Of a stretch of DNA of 64,000 nt, positions 54,598 to 63,999 are shown one piece after another. The position numbers and the translations under genes were made by a program. The notes under the pieces were generated by a model. It worked only from the letters and a program-made list of their open reading frames with translations, ran no database searches and was not told the DNA's origin. The stretch comes from Bartonella bacilliformis KC583 (GTDB taxonomy: Bacteria > Pseudomonadota > Alphaproteobacteria > Rhizobiales > Rhizobiaceae): NCBI RefSeq assembly GCF_000015445.1, contig NC_008783.1, positions 186,001-250,000 of the forward strand, read 5' to 3'. Within the stretch, counting starts at the first letter, position 1. Each line of letters starts with the position of its first letter.

Positions 54598-55098
54598 ATG
54601 AAGGGATATGAGGTGAATGGAATAAAGAAGCCACACGGTACGAAAAAAAGTCTATTGCCGACCTTTTTATCTCAAAAGATTACGTGTTTCTTGCAAAGAA
54701 TCACGAAAAAGATGATTGTCAGCGTAACTCTTTTTGTGAGCGTGCTGCTTTTATGTTTTGTCATTATAAAAAATGTCATTCCCTCTTTTTCTACTCAAGA
54801 AGTAAAACAACAAAGCTTTGTTCCACTCGCAATACCAACATTTGATTTGTTCGTTTATTGTAAAGAAATTTCCGCGTCGGTAATGCCTAGTATGCGAAGT
54901 GAGGTTTATCAACGCTGTTTGCAATTAGAAAGCGAAACCTATTTGTCAATTCGTGCACTATGGAATCAAATTGCTAACACAGCAAAGAAAAAGTGTATAA
55001 AAATGATACGACCAGGAGATGGTAATTATTTTCTTCTTTATGATTGTTTGATCAATGAAAAAGATGGAGAAAACAATAAAATCCGTAATTATTTTTAG
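54598..55098 (+). CDS. Hypothetical single-pass membrane protein
   Basis: 166 residues, not recognised. A basic N-terminus (~38 residues) precedes a strong membrane helix (MIVSVTLFVSVLLLCFVIIK). A ~100-residue exported part with several Cys follows (FDLFVYCKEISASVMPSMRS, VYQRCLQLESETYLSIRALW). GAAGGG precedes the ATG closely, so a later start is possible. It lies just beyond the lysis genes on the same strand, but its composition is host-like. Confidence 0.55.
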   Translation: MKGYEVNGIKKPHGTKKSLLPTFLSQKITCFLQRITKKMIVSVTLFVSVLLLCFVIIKNVIPSFSTQEVKQQSFVPLAIPTFDLFVYCKEISASVMPSMRSEVYQRCLQLESETYLSIRALWNQIANTAKKKCIKMIRPGDGNYFLLYDCLINEKDGENNKIRNYF

Positions 55099-56344
55099 GA
55101 TTTTCTAAGCGTGTATGGAAATTTTCTTTTTTTGAAAAATGACATAAAAAGCGAAAAAAACCGCACAGAAAAATTAATTTAACTCTTTTCATTTTGGTCC
55201 ATTTTTTACCATAAAGTTACGCTATTCTTACAAGCATATGTTGCGTTTTTTGTACCTCGTGAAGGTGTAGATGAGGCGATTTATCGCTGAAGCTGCATAT
55301 GTCAAAATTGGATGGGGTTATTCGCTACATACTCTGTAAGTAAGCTCACCCATGGTAATGACAGTTACTGTGGGTGATGGGGCCAGAGGGGTGTGGTTTT
55401 TCAGGTGCTTTTCCTATAATCGAGAAATGCAAGTGTATCGCGTGGGGCTATGGTGGTGGGTGTGCACTGATGGGGGGAAGGTGAAATTTTTTCGTGCATC
55501 TTTAAATTTAAGCAAATTTTGCAAGGTGGGTGAAGCCGCTGATTATTTAAGACGATAGGGGTGATGTCTTGTGTGTTTCAGTGTGCACTTTCTTTGAAAG
55601 ACAAAAATTGTTATGGGGGTGAGTGCAACGGATATGCGTAATTTTGCTTTAAAGAATGTAATTTTCAGGTGGCAAAGAGAAGGAAAATTTCTCAAAGGAA
55701 GCAAAGCTTCTTTTAAGATCTTAATAATATGGAGACTATTGGGGTTTTTAAGCCTGAAAGTTATGTGGGGTTTGCGGTGTGGTCGTGATACATTCAAAAA
55801 AGAAAGCTATTTTTTATCTAAAATAAGGAGGGGGTAAGCTTTGTAGATTCATTATATTTAAGAGATACACAGTATATTTAAGAGATACACAGTTCTTGTA
55901 AGTTAAAAAACAGAAAAATAGAGAGACTATAAATCCCGTATAAAAGATGATGATTCTCTCTTATAAAGCTTTTTTTACGTAAGAGTTTTGTATTTTTCAC
56001 ACGAAAATAGATTTTTTTGTTATTTTTGCTATCAGACTGTTGTTATTTTCCTACACCCATGGTTGTTTTTTTTAATAAATATGGATTATTTGAAAAAACA
56101 CTTGGCATTTTATGTGAATATCGCTACGATTCCACTAATTATTAGGGATATTAGGGGGTCGTGCTCAAGGATCTCCCACTATTTTGGTAGTTTTCAGGAA
56201 AAATGTGCCTTTAATTAAGATATCACTAAGTGTCATGTAAATGAATAAAACGGGGATAGTTCAATATTTTTTGAACATGATGAGTATTATCTAAAGAGAT
56301 AATCCAATTATAGAGTAAATAAAGATAATCCAAAAGGGATGAAT
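55099..56344. other. 1.2-kb AT-rich intergenic, no supported gene
   Basis: Open frames of 68-76 codons occur at 55352, 55613 and 55988 but lack convincing ribosome sites and have odd composition. AGAGATACACAGT occurs twice near 55860 and 55880. Confidence 0.5.
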
Positions 56345-56995
56345 ATGAGGCCACAGCAAAATAGACGGGTACGCGGTCACAACAATAATAATAACAATCA
56401 TCGTCGCAATCCTAATCCGTTATCTCGAAATTATGAAAGTAATGGTCCAGATATTAAAGTGCGCGGAAATGCTCAGCAAATTGCGGATAAATACATAAGC
56501 CTTTCTTATGATGCACAAGGTGCCGGCGATCGTGTGATGTCTGAAAATTATTTACAACATGCTGAACATTATTTGCGTATTATCTTGGCTGCTGCTGGAC
56601 AAATGCCGCCGCAAAATCAGCGTGACGAAAATCTTGAGCAAGAATGCGAAGATGGCAAAACAGACGGTACAAAAAAAGAAGAGCTCAATGGTGAAAAGCC
56701 TGTGTCTTATGCCCAGGTACCAAGAAAAAATGATCGCAGAAAAGGCAGAGAAAAACCTCAGCAAAATGGTGATGCATCAGAAATTCATACTGTTGCTGAT
56801 GCAAATGGTAGCCTAGAACAACCGCCTGTTGCAAAAAAGCCTCCTGCCGTTAAAAAAGCCCATCTTGCAGAATTTTCTGAATCAGAAGATGAAGAAATAG
56901 ACACTGTTGTCTCTTTGCCTTCAATCAAAGAAGAGGTAAGAAAAAAACCGCGTCGGCGTCCCTCTCCTCCTTCTTATGTAGAAGAAAAACTTTAA
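56345..56995 (+). CDS. DUF4167 domain protein
   Basis: 216 residues from the second ATG (56345), which has AAAGGG at a better distance than the ATG at 56339. The N-terminal ~85 residues are the rhizobial DUF4167 module: RRVRGHNNNNNNHRRNP, then GPDIKVRGNAQQIADKYISL, GDRVMSENYLQHAEHYLRII. The rest is charged and low-complexity (EESEDEE-like runs, KKPRRRPSPPSYVEEKL). The family is widespread in alphaproteobacteria. RNA binding has been suggested from the Asn/Arg-rich start, but the function is not established. Confidence 0.88.
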   Translation: MRPQQNRRVRGHNNNNNNHRRNPNPLSRNYESNGPDIKVRGNAQQIADKYISLSYDAQGAGDRVMSENYLQHAEHYLRIILAAAGQMPPQNQRDENLEQECEDGKTDGTKKEELNGEKPVSYAQVPRKNDRRKGREKPQQNGDASEIHTVADANGSLEQPPVAKKPPAVKKAHLAEFSESEDEEIDTVVSLPSIKEEVRKKPRRRPSPPSYVEEKL

Positions 56996-57151
56996 ACATT
57001 TACCCCTTAACGGCTCCTTTAATCGATATAGAAAAAGAGAAAGCAATTGCCGAATCAGCAAGGACATCAGCACTGATGCTTTTCTCTTATCTCTAAGACA
57101 AAATATAGCTTTAAAAGCAGGTTAAGTTTTAAGATCTAAGTCGGGATGATG

Positions 57152-57667
57152 TTAGTCGTCTTGCGGTGGTGATAATCTTAATTCTTCTTGTGGTAGAGTT
57201 GTGAGAGTTGTTTTTTCTGATACAACAGAAAAAACTGCAAGGAGCACGCCGGTATAATAATCATAAATCATCAATTTTATTTTGCCATCAGGCATTAAAA
57301 TTTGCAAAGAAAGCATTCGCCCTGCAAGGCTTTGCGATACAATTTTTGCGCCTTGCGGCAAAGATAATGTGTGGTGAGCCGTGTGGGGATGATCCTTATA
57401 AAGAGCAGACAGTCTTTCTTGTGTGGGGGCTGATATCTTGTGTGAACGGGGTTCTGGGGTCATAATTTTATACACAACCCCAGCAAATACAGCAAGAATG
57501 AGAATGATTGTGATGGCAATAGAGACAATCATTAAACGCATGAGCTTTTTTCTTACTTCCTCTACAGCAGGATCTAGAGGAGGCTCTTGGTGTAAAGGAT
57601 GTTCAAGTGTCTTGAGGCGTGAATCATAAGAATCTTGTTGAGTCTGCATTTGCTTGTCCTTGGCCAT
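57152..57667 (-). CDS. Single-pass membrane protein of unknown function
   Basis: 171 residues from the ATG at 57667 (GGAAGAG 7 nt upstream; an ATG at 57682 is also possible). A cytoplasmic N-terminus with DSRLKTLEHPLHQEPPLDPA is followed by a membrane helix (LMIVSIAITIILILAVFAGV). The periplasmic domain contains LPQGAKIVSQSLAGRMLSLQ and DGKIKLMIYDYYTGVLLA. It resembles a small family of rhizobial membrane proteins (possibly DUF6476), a recollection I cannot verify here. Confidence 0.65.
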   Translation of the reverse strand: MAKDKQMQTQQDSYDSRLKTLEHPLHQEPPLDPAVEEVRKKLMRLMIVSIAITIILILAVFAGVVYKIMTPEPRSHKISAPTQERLSALYKDHPHTAHHTLSLPQGAKIVSQSLAGRMLSLQILMPDGKIKLMIYDYYTGVLLAVFSVVSEKTTLTTLPQEELRLSPPQDD

Positions 57668-57883
57668 GGTGCACTCTTCCATTTTCCATTATTTCAGAAT
57701 GGATAGGATGTAAGACGTAAATGTTTTTTTTGCAATGCAGGAATTGTTGTTAAAGGGAAAATCAAGAAGAAATCACTGTGAAGAGATCTTCTTTATTGAG
57801 TGATGAAGCAAGAGAATTTTAACGGTATCGCAAGACAGTTTGCAAGAGTGAGATCGGGCAGTTTGCAAGATTTTTTACATTGA

Positions 57884-58912
57884 CTAGATATCAAAATAAT
57901 TATCAGGAACGCATAGGCAGTAAAAAACACCTTCTTGTGTTAATTGTAAAGAGGCTGAGCCATTAACGGCAGTGGGAACGATTTTTTCTAAAATGGTACT
58001 GCCAAAACAAGCATTTTGGTAAGAAGGTACAAGCGTTTTAGTGGTAATATTTTCGCTCCATGTAATGAGAAGTTGTGTCTGACCACAAATTTGCGTTTGG
58101 ATATCACAACGGATACAGATATGTCCACCGTTTTGTGATAAGGCACCAAAAGAGTATGAATTGACAATGAGTTCATGAAACGCCAACCCAATATGCAGCG
58201 CTGCATTAGGGAAAAGGTAAGGATTGCTTCCTTCGATGGAAAGCTGTTCTACTTCTTTCGTAGAATAGTCCAAGGTTTGCGAACGGACTAATTCACGAAA
58301 TTTAGCCCCACGCCAGTCGGAAGCGGTGATAAGGTCTTGAGAATGAGAAATAGAATGGAGACGCCCTTGAAATTTACGTAGGAAAGTCTGCAAAGATTCA
58401 GTATAGCGCGCGGTTTGGCTAGCAATACTTTGGATGATCGCTAAAAGATTTTTAGAGCGGTGGCTAACTTCTTTAAGCAAGATTTTCAAAACTTGTTCGC
58501 ATCGACATAAACTTGAAATTTCGATTCCTGTCGTGATGACACCAATGATTTCTCCGCTATCATTGCGGTGGCAGTCAATTGAAAATTGGTACCAAGTCGC
58601 TTGTTTGGTTTTATTTTCAAACTGTACTTCGATGGTCTGCATTTTGCCCGTTGCTAAAAGCTGTAATTTGATCGTTTCCATTTGATTAGCAAGGTCGATC
58701 GAAAGAAAATCACGGTCACGACACCCTACATACCATTGATTGTACAAATGTTTAGGTAGGTTTTCAGCCCATAAATAAGTGAGATTTGTTGTTTGGTATA
58801 AAACACACATATCTGCGTTGCGGATAGCTTGCATGAGAGCACTGAGATGTGATTTCTCTACGGGAAAAGTGGAAACAGGGGTGATGCTCATCATGAAAAT
58901 TATTCTTTCCAT
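57884..58912 (-). CDS. HWE-family sensor histidine kinase paired with PhyR
   Basis: 342 residues, no membrane helix, so cytosolic. A PAS-like domain covers about residues 20-135 (ADMCVLYQTTNLTYLWAEN, RNDSGEIIGVITTGIEI). Then follows the HWE dimerisation/phospho-acceptor region with His151 in LKEVSHRSKNLLAIIQSIA, the N box with Asn251 (FHELIVNSYSFGALS), and the Trp-x-Glu signature (Trp285, Glu287) in LLITWSENIT. The G box is reduced to CFGSTIL. Its ATG shares a base with the phyR stop (TGATG), so it is co-translated with its likely partner PhyR. Confidence 0.88.
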   Translation of the reverse strand: MERIIFMMSITPVSTFPVEKSHLSALMQAIRNADMCVLYQTTNLTYLWAENLPKHLYNQWYVGCRDRDFLSIDLANQMETIKLQLLATGKMQTIEVQFENKTKQATWYQFSIDCHRNDSGEIIGVITTGIEISSLCRCEQVLKILLKEVSHRSKNLLAIIQSIASQTARYTESLQTFLRKFQGRLHSISHSQDLITASDWRGAKFRELVRSQTLDYSTKEVEQLSIEGSNPYLFPNAALHIGLAFHELIVNSYSFGALSQNGGHICIRCDIQTQICGQTQLLITWSENITTKTLVPSYQNACFGSTILEKIVPTAVNGSASLQLTQEGVFYCLCVPDNYFDI

Positions 58913-59706
58913 CAGGCAGCTTTAGAAGCATTTTCTTGAAAAAATAAAGCTTGTGAAATGAGCGCTTTAACCATATCAGGATTAAAAGGTTTGCTGACCA
59001 AAAAAGTTGGCTCAGGACGCTCCCCGGTTAACAATCGCTCAGGGAAAGCTGTGATAAAAATTACGGGAATACACTCATTTTTCAAAATATCATTAACAGT
59101 GTCAATGCCAGAACTGCTATCTGCTAATTGAATATCAGCCAAAATCATCCGTGGCCTTTTTTGTTGAAACATAGCCATCGCTTCTTCGCTGGTGCGCGCA
59201 ACACCAACGACTTTATGACCAAGGCTTTCCACCATTTGCTCAATGTCCATTGCGATCAGCGGTTCATCTTCGATAATCAGAATTTGTGTGGTCATCTGCT
59301 CTGAAATATCAAGAGAGGCTTGGTTCAAAAAATGATGAAATGTTTGCGTATCAATATTCATGATTTCGCTAGCTTCACGCTCGTTAAATCCTTCCACAGC
59401 AATTAGTAAAAACGCTTGGCGTGCGCGTGGGGTGAGATAAGATAATTGGATATTCGCTTGTTGCTCAAAACCAAATTGCGGCAAAGGTTCTGCGATATTG
59501 GGTGTTGTTTGGTCAAAAAGATGACAAAAAAGCCAATAGGTTCCAATACGATCACTCGATACTTGAGGGAAAATAGAGATATCTGTAATGAGCGCTTCTA
59601 GCATGGCTGCAACATAAGCATCGCCCGATGATTGGCTGCCTGTTACAGATCGGGCAAAACGCCGAAGATAGGGAAGATGAGGTGCGATGCGTGTTGATAA
59701 TGGCAT
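58912..59706 (-). CDS. phyR: General stress response anti-anti-sigma regulator PhyR
   Basis: On phosphorylation, the N-terminal sigma-like domain binds NepR and frees the sigma factor EcfG. 264 residues. Sigma2/sigma4-like parts span residues 1-133 (LPYLRRFARSVTG, LTPRARQAFLLIAVEGFNER). The receiver domain spans about 140-260 with the acidic pocket IIEDEP, phospho-acceptor Asp191 (ILADIQLADSSSG) and conserved Lys239 (LVSKPFNP). All switch residues are present. It is divergent from nepR and first in an operon with the HWE kinase. Confidence 0.95.
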   Translation of the reverse strand: MPLSTRIAPHLPYLRRFARSVTGSQSSGDAYVAAMLEALITDISIFPQVSSDRIGTYWLFCHLFDQTTPNIAEPLPQFGFEQQANIQLSYLTPRARQAFLLIAVEGFNEREASEIMNIDTQTFHHFLNQASLDISEQMTTQILIIEDEPLIAMDIEQMVESLGHKVVGVARTSEEAMAMFQQKRPRMILADIQLADSSSGIDTVNDILKNECIPVIFITAFPERLLTGERPEPTFLVSKPFNPDMVKALISQALFFQENASKAA

Positions 59707-59911
59707 TATCCGTATTCCTTTTGCTTCTTTGTGTGTTTGCAGGGAGATTTATTGGTGTGTGTAAGGAAATTTATAAGCACGTGTGTGCATCAAATTTTCA
59801 ACATGTGAAAAATTACTCCTCCATCATATGGATCTTTTAAAGCTGCACTATATTTACAATTCGAGAGGGAAAAACTTACTTGGGCAAGTATATAGGTTAA
59901 GGGGATAAGAA
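59707..59911. other. phyR-nepR divergent region
   Basis: 205 bp. No match to the usual EcfG promoter (GGAAC-N16/17-CGTT) is visible on either strand, although this region normally carries one in related bacteria. Confidence 0.4.
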
Positions 59912-60151
59912 ATGAACAACTGTGGTGAAAAAAATCTTACAGATCGCTGTGCGTTCAGAGATAATCTTTTTGGAGTCAATAGAGAGATAGCACTCAAGTT
60001 GCGTCAATTTTATATGAGCATTCAAGAAGAGGCTATCCCTGCTCATTTTCTGGATCTTCTAGAGAAATTGGACCAAGCAGAACAAGCCAACGACCTACGT
60101 AATACAAAAAAAGGCTTAATCCTTTATGACAACCGGTGCGAAAAATTTTAA
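59912..60151 (+). CDS. nepR: Anti-sigma factor NepR
   Basis: 79 residues. It has the NepR core: EIALKLRQFYMSIQEEAIPA, then HFLDLLEKLDQAE, which forms the two helices that grip EcfG or PhyR. AAGGGGA precedes the ATG. The gene is full length. It would normally sequester EcfG, whose gene should follow directly; here that gene is broken. Confidence 0.88.
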   Translation: MNNCGEKNLTDRCAFRDNLFGVNREIALKLRQFYMSIQEEAIPAHFLDLLEKLDQAEQANDLRNTKKGLILYDNRCEKF

Positions 60152-60804
60152 GAAAAAATTGATTTTGGTTTTCTTAACTCTGTGTGCTTTTGCTGTTTCT
60201 TTAAGGAGCAAGCGTAATGGAAGCGAGAGATTTCATGCAAGAGCTATTCGTAAAGAAGAGGGTATAGGGCATAAAAAGGCATGAGGCAGGCGAAACAATT
60301 TTGCCAGGAATACGAATATTAAATTTGCAAGGAGCACGAATATCAAAGTTCGGCTTTTTACCATCATACGGAGTGAGTTTTACAATCACATGCGTCAACG
60401 AAGAAAAAAGGTTCAAGACAGTGCCAGCATTTGGGTTCAAAATTTTGTCATTCGTCTCAAGCAATATAGGAAGTTCATTTCACAAGAGTTTAAAAAATCC
60501 TTAAGTAGGTTATTGGCCAATCAAAAAGGAGCTGTATTCTCATGAGTCCGTCTGGTCTTTTTTATGAAAATTCAGCAGCTCGATGTCACTTGGTTGTTGG
60601 AGTGATAAAGGTTGTGTTTGTAGAGCGTATGGTTTTTTACGGAAATTTTTTGCGATCAAATGTCAATATGAGGATTGAATCAACGTGATGGGAGAAAAAT
60701 TTTGCTGGTTAGAAAATCGCGTTAAACCTCATAATCATGATGTTATGCTTGATGAAGCGCCACAAGTTAATGGAAGCGCTATAGGGATGCCTGAAAAAAC
60801 ATAA
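60126..60804 (+). pseudogene. ecfG: Frameshifted ECF sigma factor gene (ecfG)
   Basis: Pieces of EcfG are readable in order but in different frames. From the ATG at 60126, overlapping nepR, comes LVFLTLCAFAVSL (normal: L..LRAFARSL). At 60217 comes ARDFMQELFVK (DDLVQETLLK), then a stop. At 60336 comes TNIKVRLFTIIRSEFYNHMR and QRRKKVQDSAS (TNLKAWLFTILRNEFYSxMRKRGREVQDS). At 60551 comes SGLFYENSAARCHLVVGVIK (SGFSYEEAAEICGCAVGTIK). Further decayed codons may run to 60804. At least three frameshifts and one internal stop are needed, so the sigma factor cannot be made from this locus. Confidence 0.85.
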
Positions 60805-61060
60805 AAATGAGGGTCAATAATTTTGTATTTTTTCAATCTTTTATCATTTTCAAAGATGACGAGAATTTTTGGAGTGCGTCAGAGTGTTTGGCATGCAGTA
60901 TTGGGAAAGAGAAGAAAATCTTATAGGTGAATGCACGTAAGGCAGTACGCGTAGAGGGCCTTTATTTACGTTATGAGTAATCAACCCCATTCTCTTTTTA
61001 TACTTTTTAAGAAAGTGAACGGGTATCAGGTTTGCCGATAGAAATGGATAATAACAAAAA

Positions 61061-62503
61061 ATGACTGCGTTTTCGAAACGATCTTCTCTGAGTTCAACAA
61101 CACCGCGTTGGCGTTGGGGATGTGTTATTATTTCTCTTTTGATGGCTATTTTAGCTTCATTTTTGATTGCTCTTTTGTCTAATACTGTTGATCAAGAATT
61201 GGAACAGTTAAATATAAGCTCAGAACTTCGCGAACAAGCTGATTTAATGCTGATTAGTTTGGTCGATATGGCGACCGCAAATCGTCGTTATGAAGATACC
61301 CGTCTCGTTGAAGATAAAACCTTCTTTGCCAAAGCCGTTCGGGATCTTGAGGATCTTCTTAAATATACAAGTTTGATTGTTTATTCTCATCCGGAATGGT
61401 ATGATTGGTTTACCTCCTTTAAAAAAGAAATCGAAGTGCGCAAACACAGTATGATAACCCATATGGCTGCCTTAGATGCTTTTCATGGTCCTTCTGCTGA
61501 ATCTCCCTCATTTCCTGAAATAACAAAATTGCAAATGGCGCGTTTGCCGCAGTTAATGACACGTTTTATCAATGGAGACGGTCTTTCTCGGCAAAAGCAA
61601 CGCGAAGGCATTACGATAATGCGCACGACTTTAACATTGGCAGCTATTGTCTCTGTCGTAAGCAGTTTTCTGTTAGCCTATATTGTCATTAACCGTTTTT
61701 ATCGTGATGTGTATTCTTTAAAAACCTATCAATTGTTGCTTCATACTGAAAATTCAGCTCTTGAAGCCCGTGTGAAAGAGCGAACAGAAAAATTAGAAAA
61801 GGCGCGCAATCATGCCGAAAAGGAACGACAGCGTGTTGAAATGCTGTTGCAAGATGCCAGCCATCGCATTGGTAATTCTTTAAGTATCGTGTCTTCTTTG
61901 TTGGCATTGCAAATGAATCGTAGCCAAAATGAAGAGGTGCGTTCCATTCTAGGAGCTGCACGTGATCGTGTCCAGACAATTTCTACAGCCTATCGTCGCT
62001 TGCGGTTAAATGATGATATGGAAACAACTTTATTGGCGGATTTTCTAAATTCCGTTGTTCATGATGTTGAATTGGCGGTGCCGTTTGAATTGCGTGAAAA
62101 TATCACCATTCATACAGATTTTAAAGATTGTCGATTATCTGCAAGGGATGCGACAACGCTTGGGATTATTCTTGGGGAATTGCTGACGAATGCTTTAAAA
62201 TATGCTTTTCCTGATCAGCGCCCTGGAAATCTTTATATTTCTTTTGGCTCACAAGATGATGGCCGGATGGTTCTGACTGTTGTTGATGATGGTGTGGGGA
62301 TGAGTAGCCAAAATGTAGAGGGAAAAACAGGCTTTGGGGAAAAAACAGGCCTTGGCCATTTGGTGATCGAACAGCTTTGTATGCAATTTGGTGCAAAACC
62401 TCTTTTTGAAACCTCTGAATTAGGGGGAACAAAGGTTACTATCCCTTTGCCAAAACTGACAACGCATGATGATACAAAAAAGGATGATGAGTCTGTTTCT
62501 TAA
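61061..62503 (+). CDS. Membrane sensor histidine kinase, HisKA_2 type
   Basis: 480 residues. Two membrane helices (about 19-41 and 190-211) enclose a ~150-residue helical periplasmic sensor (CHASE3-like: LISLVDMATANRRYEDTR, HPEWYDWFTSFKKE). A coiled coil (ALEARVKERTEKLEKARNHA) leads to the HisKA_2 domain with His268 in LQDASHRIGNSLSIVSSLLA. The ATPase domain has the N box ILGELLTNALKYAFPD, G1 VVDDGVGM and G2 GLGHLVIEQL. This architecture is that of the kinases encoded beside phyR that feed phosphate to PhyR. It is probably the membrane-bound input of the system. Confidence 0.85.
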   Translation: MTAFSKRSSLSSTTPRWRWGCVIISLLMAILASFLIALLSNTVDQELEQLNISSELREQADLMLISLVDMATANRRYEDTRLVEDKTFFAKAVRDLEDLLKYTSLIVYSHPEWYDWFTSFKKEIEVRKHSMITHMAALDAFHGPSAESPSFPEITKLQMARLPQLMTRFINGDGLSRQKQREGITIMRTTLTLAAIVSVVSSFLLAYIVINRFYRDVYSLKTYQLLLHTENSALEARVKERTEKLEKARNHAEKERQRVEMLLQDASHRIGNSLSIVSSLLALQMNRSQNEEVRSILGAARDRVQTISTAYRRLRLNDDMETTLLADFLNSVVHDVELAVPFELRENITIHTDFKDCRLSARDATTLGIILGELLTNALKYAFPDQRPGNLYISFGSQDDGRMVLTVVDDGVGMSSQNVEGKTGFGEKTGLGHLVIEQLCMQFGAKPLFETSELGGTKVTIPLPKLTTHDDTKKDDESVS

Positions 62504-62643
62504 AGGGAGAGCTTGCCTCAACAACTCACTTATCCTTTTTAAGATTTACCTTTTTCAAAGAATACAGCGTAATTATTTTTTCGTGAAGATTTTTCAAGTA
62601 ACAGCTTTGTTAAGTAACAATTTTATTTAAGTCGCATTTTTAT

Positions 62644-63999
62644 TTAAGTGACGGGGCTGGCCACGAGAGAATCAATATTCTGTTTTTCACGTAGAAACGC
62701 CTGTAGGTCTTGGTTGGTTAAGATTCGACTATCGGGCAAACGGATCCGCATAGGGTCAACTTGCGTACCGTTAACGATAATTTCAAAATGGCAATGGGGT
62801 CCTGTTGCAAGCCCTGTTGATCCAACATAGCCAATAATTTGCCCTTGTCGCACTTTTACACCTGGTTTAATGCCTGGTGCATAAGCCTGTTGGTGCGCAT
62901 AGCTGCTGACATAGCCATTGGCATGTTGAATGACGGTTTGATTTCCATAACCGCGGGTTCCTTTCATTTGTTTTACAACGCCATCACCAACAGCAATAAT
63001 GGGCGACCCTTTAGGCGCAGACCAATCAACCCCAGTATGCATGCGCACATAACCTAAAATAGGGTGTTTTCGTGGTCCAAAAGGAGAAACAAAAGCGCCA
63101 TTAGGAACGGGCTTACGGAGAAGAAAAGGTTTTGAACTTTTGCCTTCAAAATTATAATAATCAATAGTGCCGTCTTCTGCTTGGTAACGGTAATATTTGT
63201 ATGTTACATTGCCAAAGGTAGCGCTTACATAACGGATTTCAGGATCTGGATTCATAGGAGCGTCAGCATTTTGGCCATCTGTATCATTTTGTTCTGGGAC
63301 AGCATAAAATATTTCAAGCTGATCCGTGGGTGTGATGCGACTTTTCATATCAATATCAGTTGCAAGCAAACGAACAAGATGCTGAGAAAGTGTATTCGAC
63401 AGATTGTGGCTAAGAATCGCATGATAAATAGCATCATAAACTGTTGGTAGCTTTGCTGTACTCACATAAGGATGAGGAATACCCTTTTGAAATGCTGTTT
63501 TAAGAGCATGCGACATTTCTGGTTCTGTGCTTTCAACAAACTGGTTATAATCATCCAAAGCGATAGTGATTTTATGAGACATTCCTTTGTAAATGCTGAC
63601 ACGGACAATAGTATCCTCTTCTCCTAAATGTGTAACGACCCCGATGCGGAGCAGATTTCCCTCATTAAGCCAGTTTGAATTATGGAATGTGGCTAAAGTT
63701 TCTGCAACCAGTTGAATTTGTTCTTCTGTATACTTTAAATCTTTAAGCGCTTCTAAGATGGTTTGTTTTTTATGAATAGGAATAATATCTTCAGCGTAAT
63801 TGTGAGCGACTTCGATTCGATGATTTTGCGGCGAAATGGTTACATTTTCTTGAAAAACACGCACTTCAGGGAGCTCAGAAAATTCAAGAGAAGAGAATAA
63901 ATCGTCCAATTGTAAAGGATCAATAAAGGGGAGTATAGGAAAATACTCATTGTTGTATTCTAAGTCGAAACCTGCTTTCCGTATTTCTTGTTGCACTTC
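62644..63999 (-). CDS. M23 (LytM) metallopeptidase, N-terminus outside the window
   Basis: About 450 residues are visible and the frame stays open to the window edge; the GTG at 63996 is not a supported start. The N-terminal part has a helical periplasmic region (LEALKDLKYTEEQIQLVAET, KITIALDDYNQFVESTEPEM). The C-terminal M23 domain has the zinc site HPILGYVRMHTGVDWSA (His, Asp) and GPHCHFEI (His-x-His) in full. Such enzymes cleave peptidoglycan cross-links or activate amidases in the periplasm. The catalytic residues suggest an active enzyme. Confidence 0.9.
   Translation of the reverse strand, partial: EVQQEIRKAGFDLEYNNEYFPILPFIDPLQLDDLFSSLEFSELPEVRVFQENVTISPQNHRIEVAHNYAEDIIPIHKKQTILEALKDLKYTEEQIQLVAETLATFHNSNWLNEGNLLRIGVVTHLGEEDTIVRVSIYKGMSHKITIALDDYNQFVESTEPEMSHALKTAFQKGIPHPYVSTAKLPTVYDAIYHAILSHNLSNTLSQHLVRLLATDIDMKSRITPTDQLEIFYAVPEQNDTDGQNADAPMNPDPEIRYVSATFGNVTYKYYRYQAEDGTIDYYNFEGKSSKPFLLRKPVPNGAFVSPFGPRKHPILGYVRMHTGVDWSAPKGSPIIAVGDGVVKQMKGTRGYGNQTVIQHANGYVSSYAHQQAYAPGIKPGVKVRQGQIIGYVGSTGLATGPHCHFEIIVNGTQVDPMRIRLPDSRILTNQDLQAFLREKQNIDSLVASPVT

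Noticed and set aside
55352..55837. 68- and 74-residue frames in the spacer before the DUF4167 gene
   Set aside because: Unbalanced composition (Trp/Phe-rich) and no convincing ribosome site; no homology recognised.
60201..60464. 87-residue minus-strand frame
   Set aside because: Antisense to the ecfG remnant, whose sigma-factor similarity explains the sequence better.
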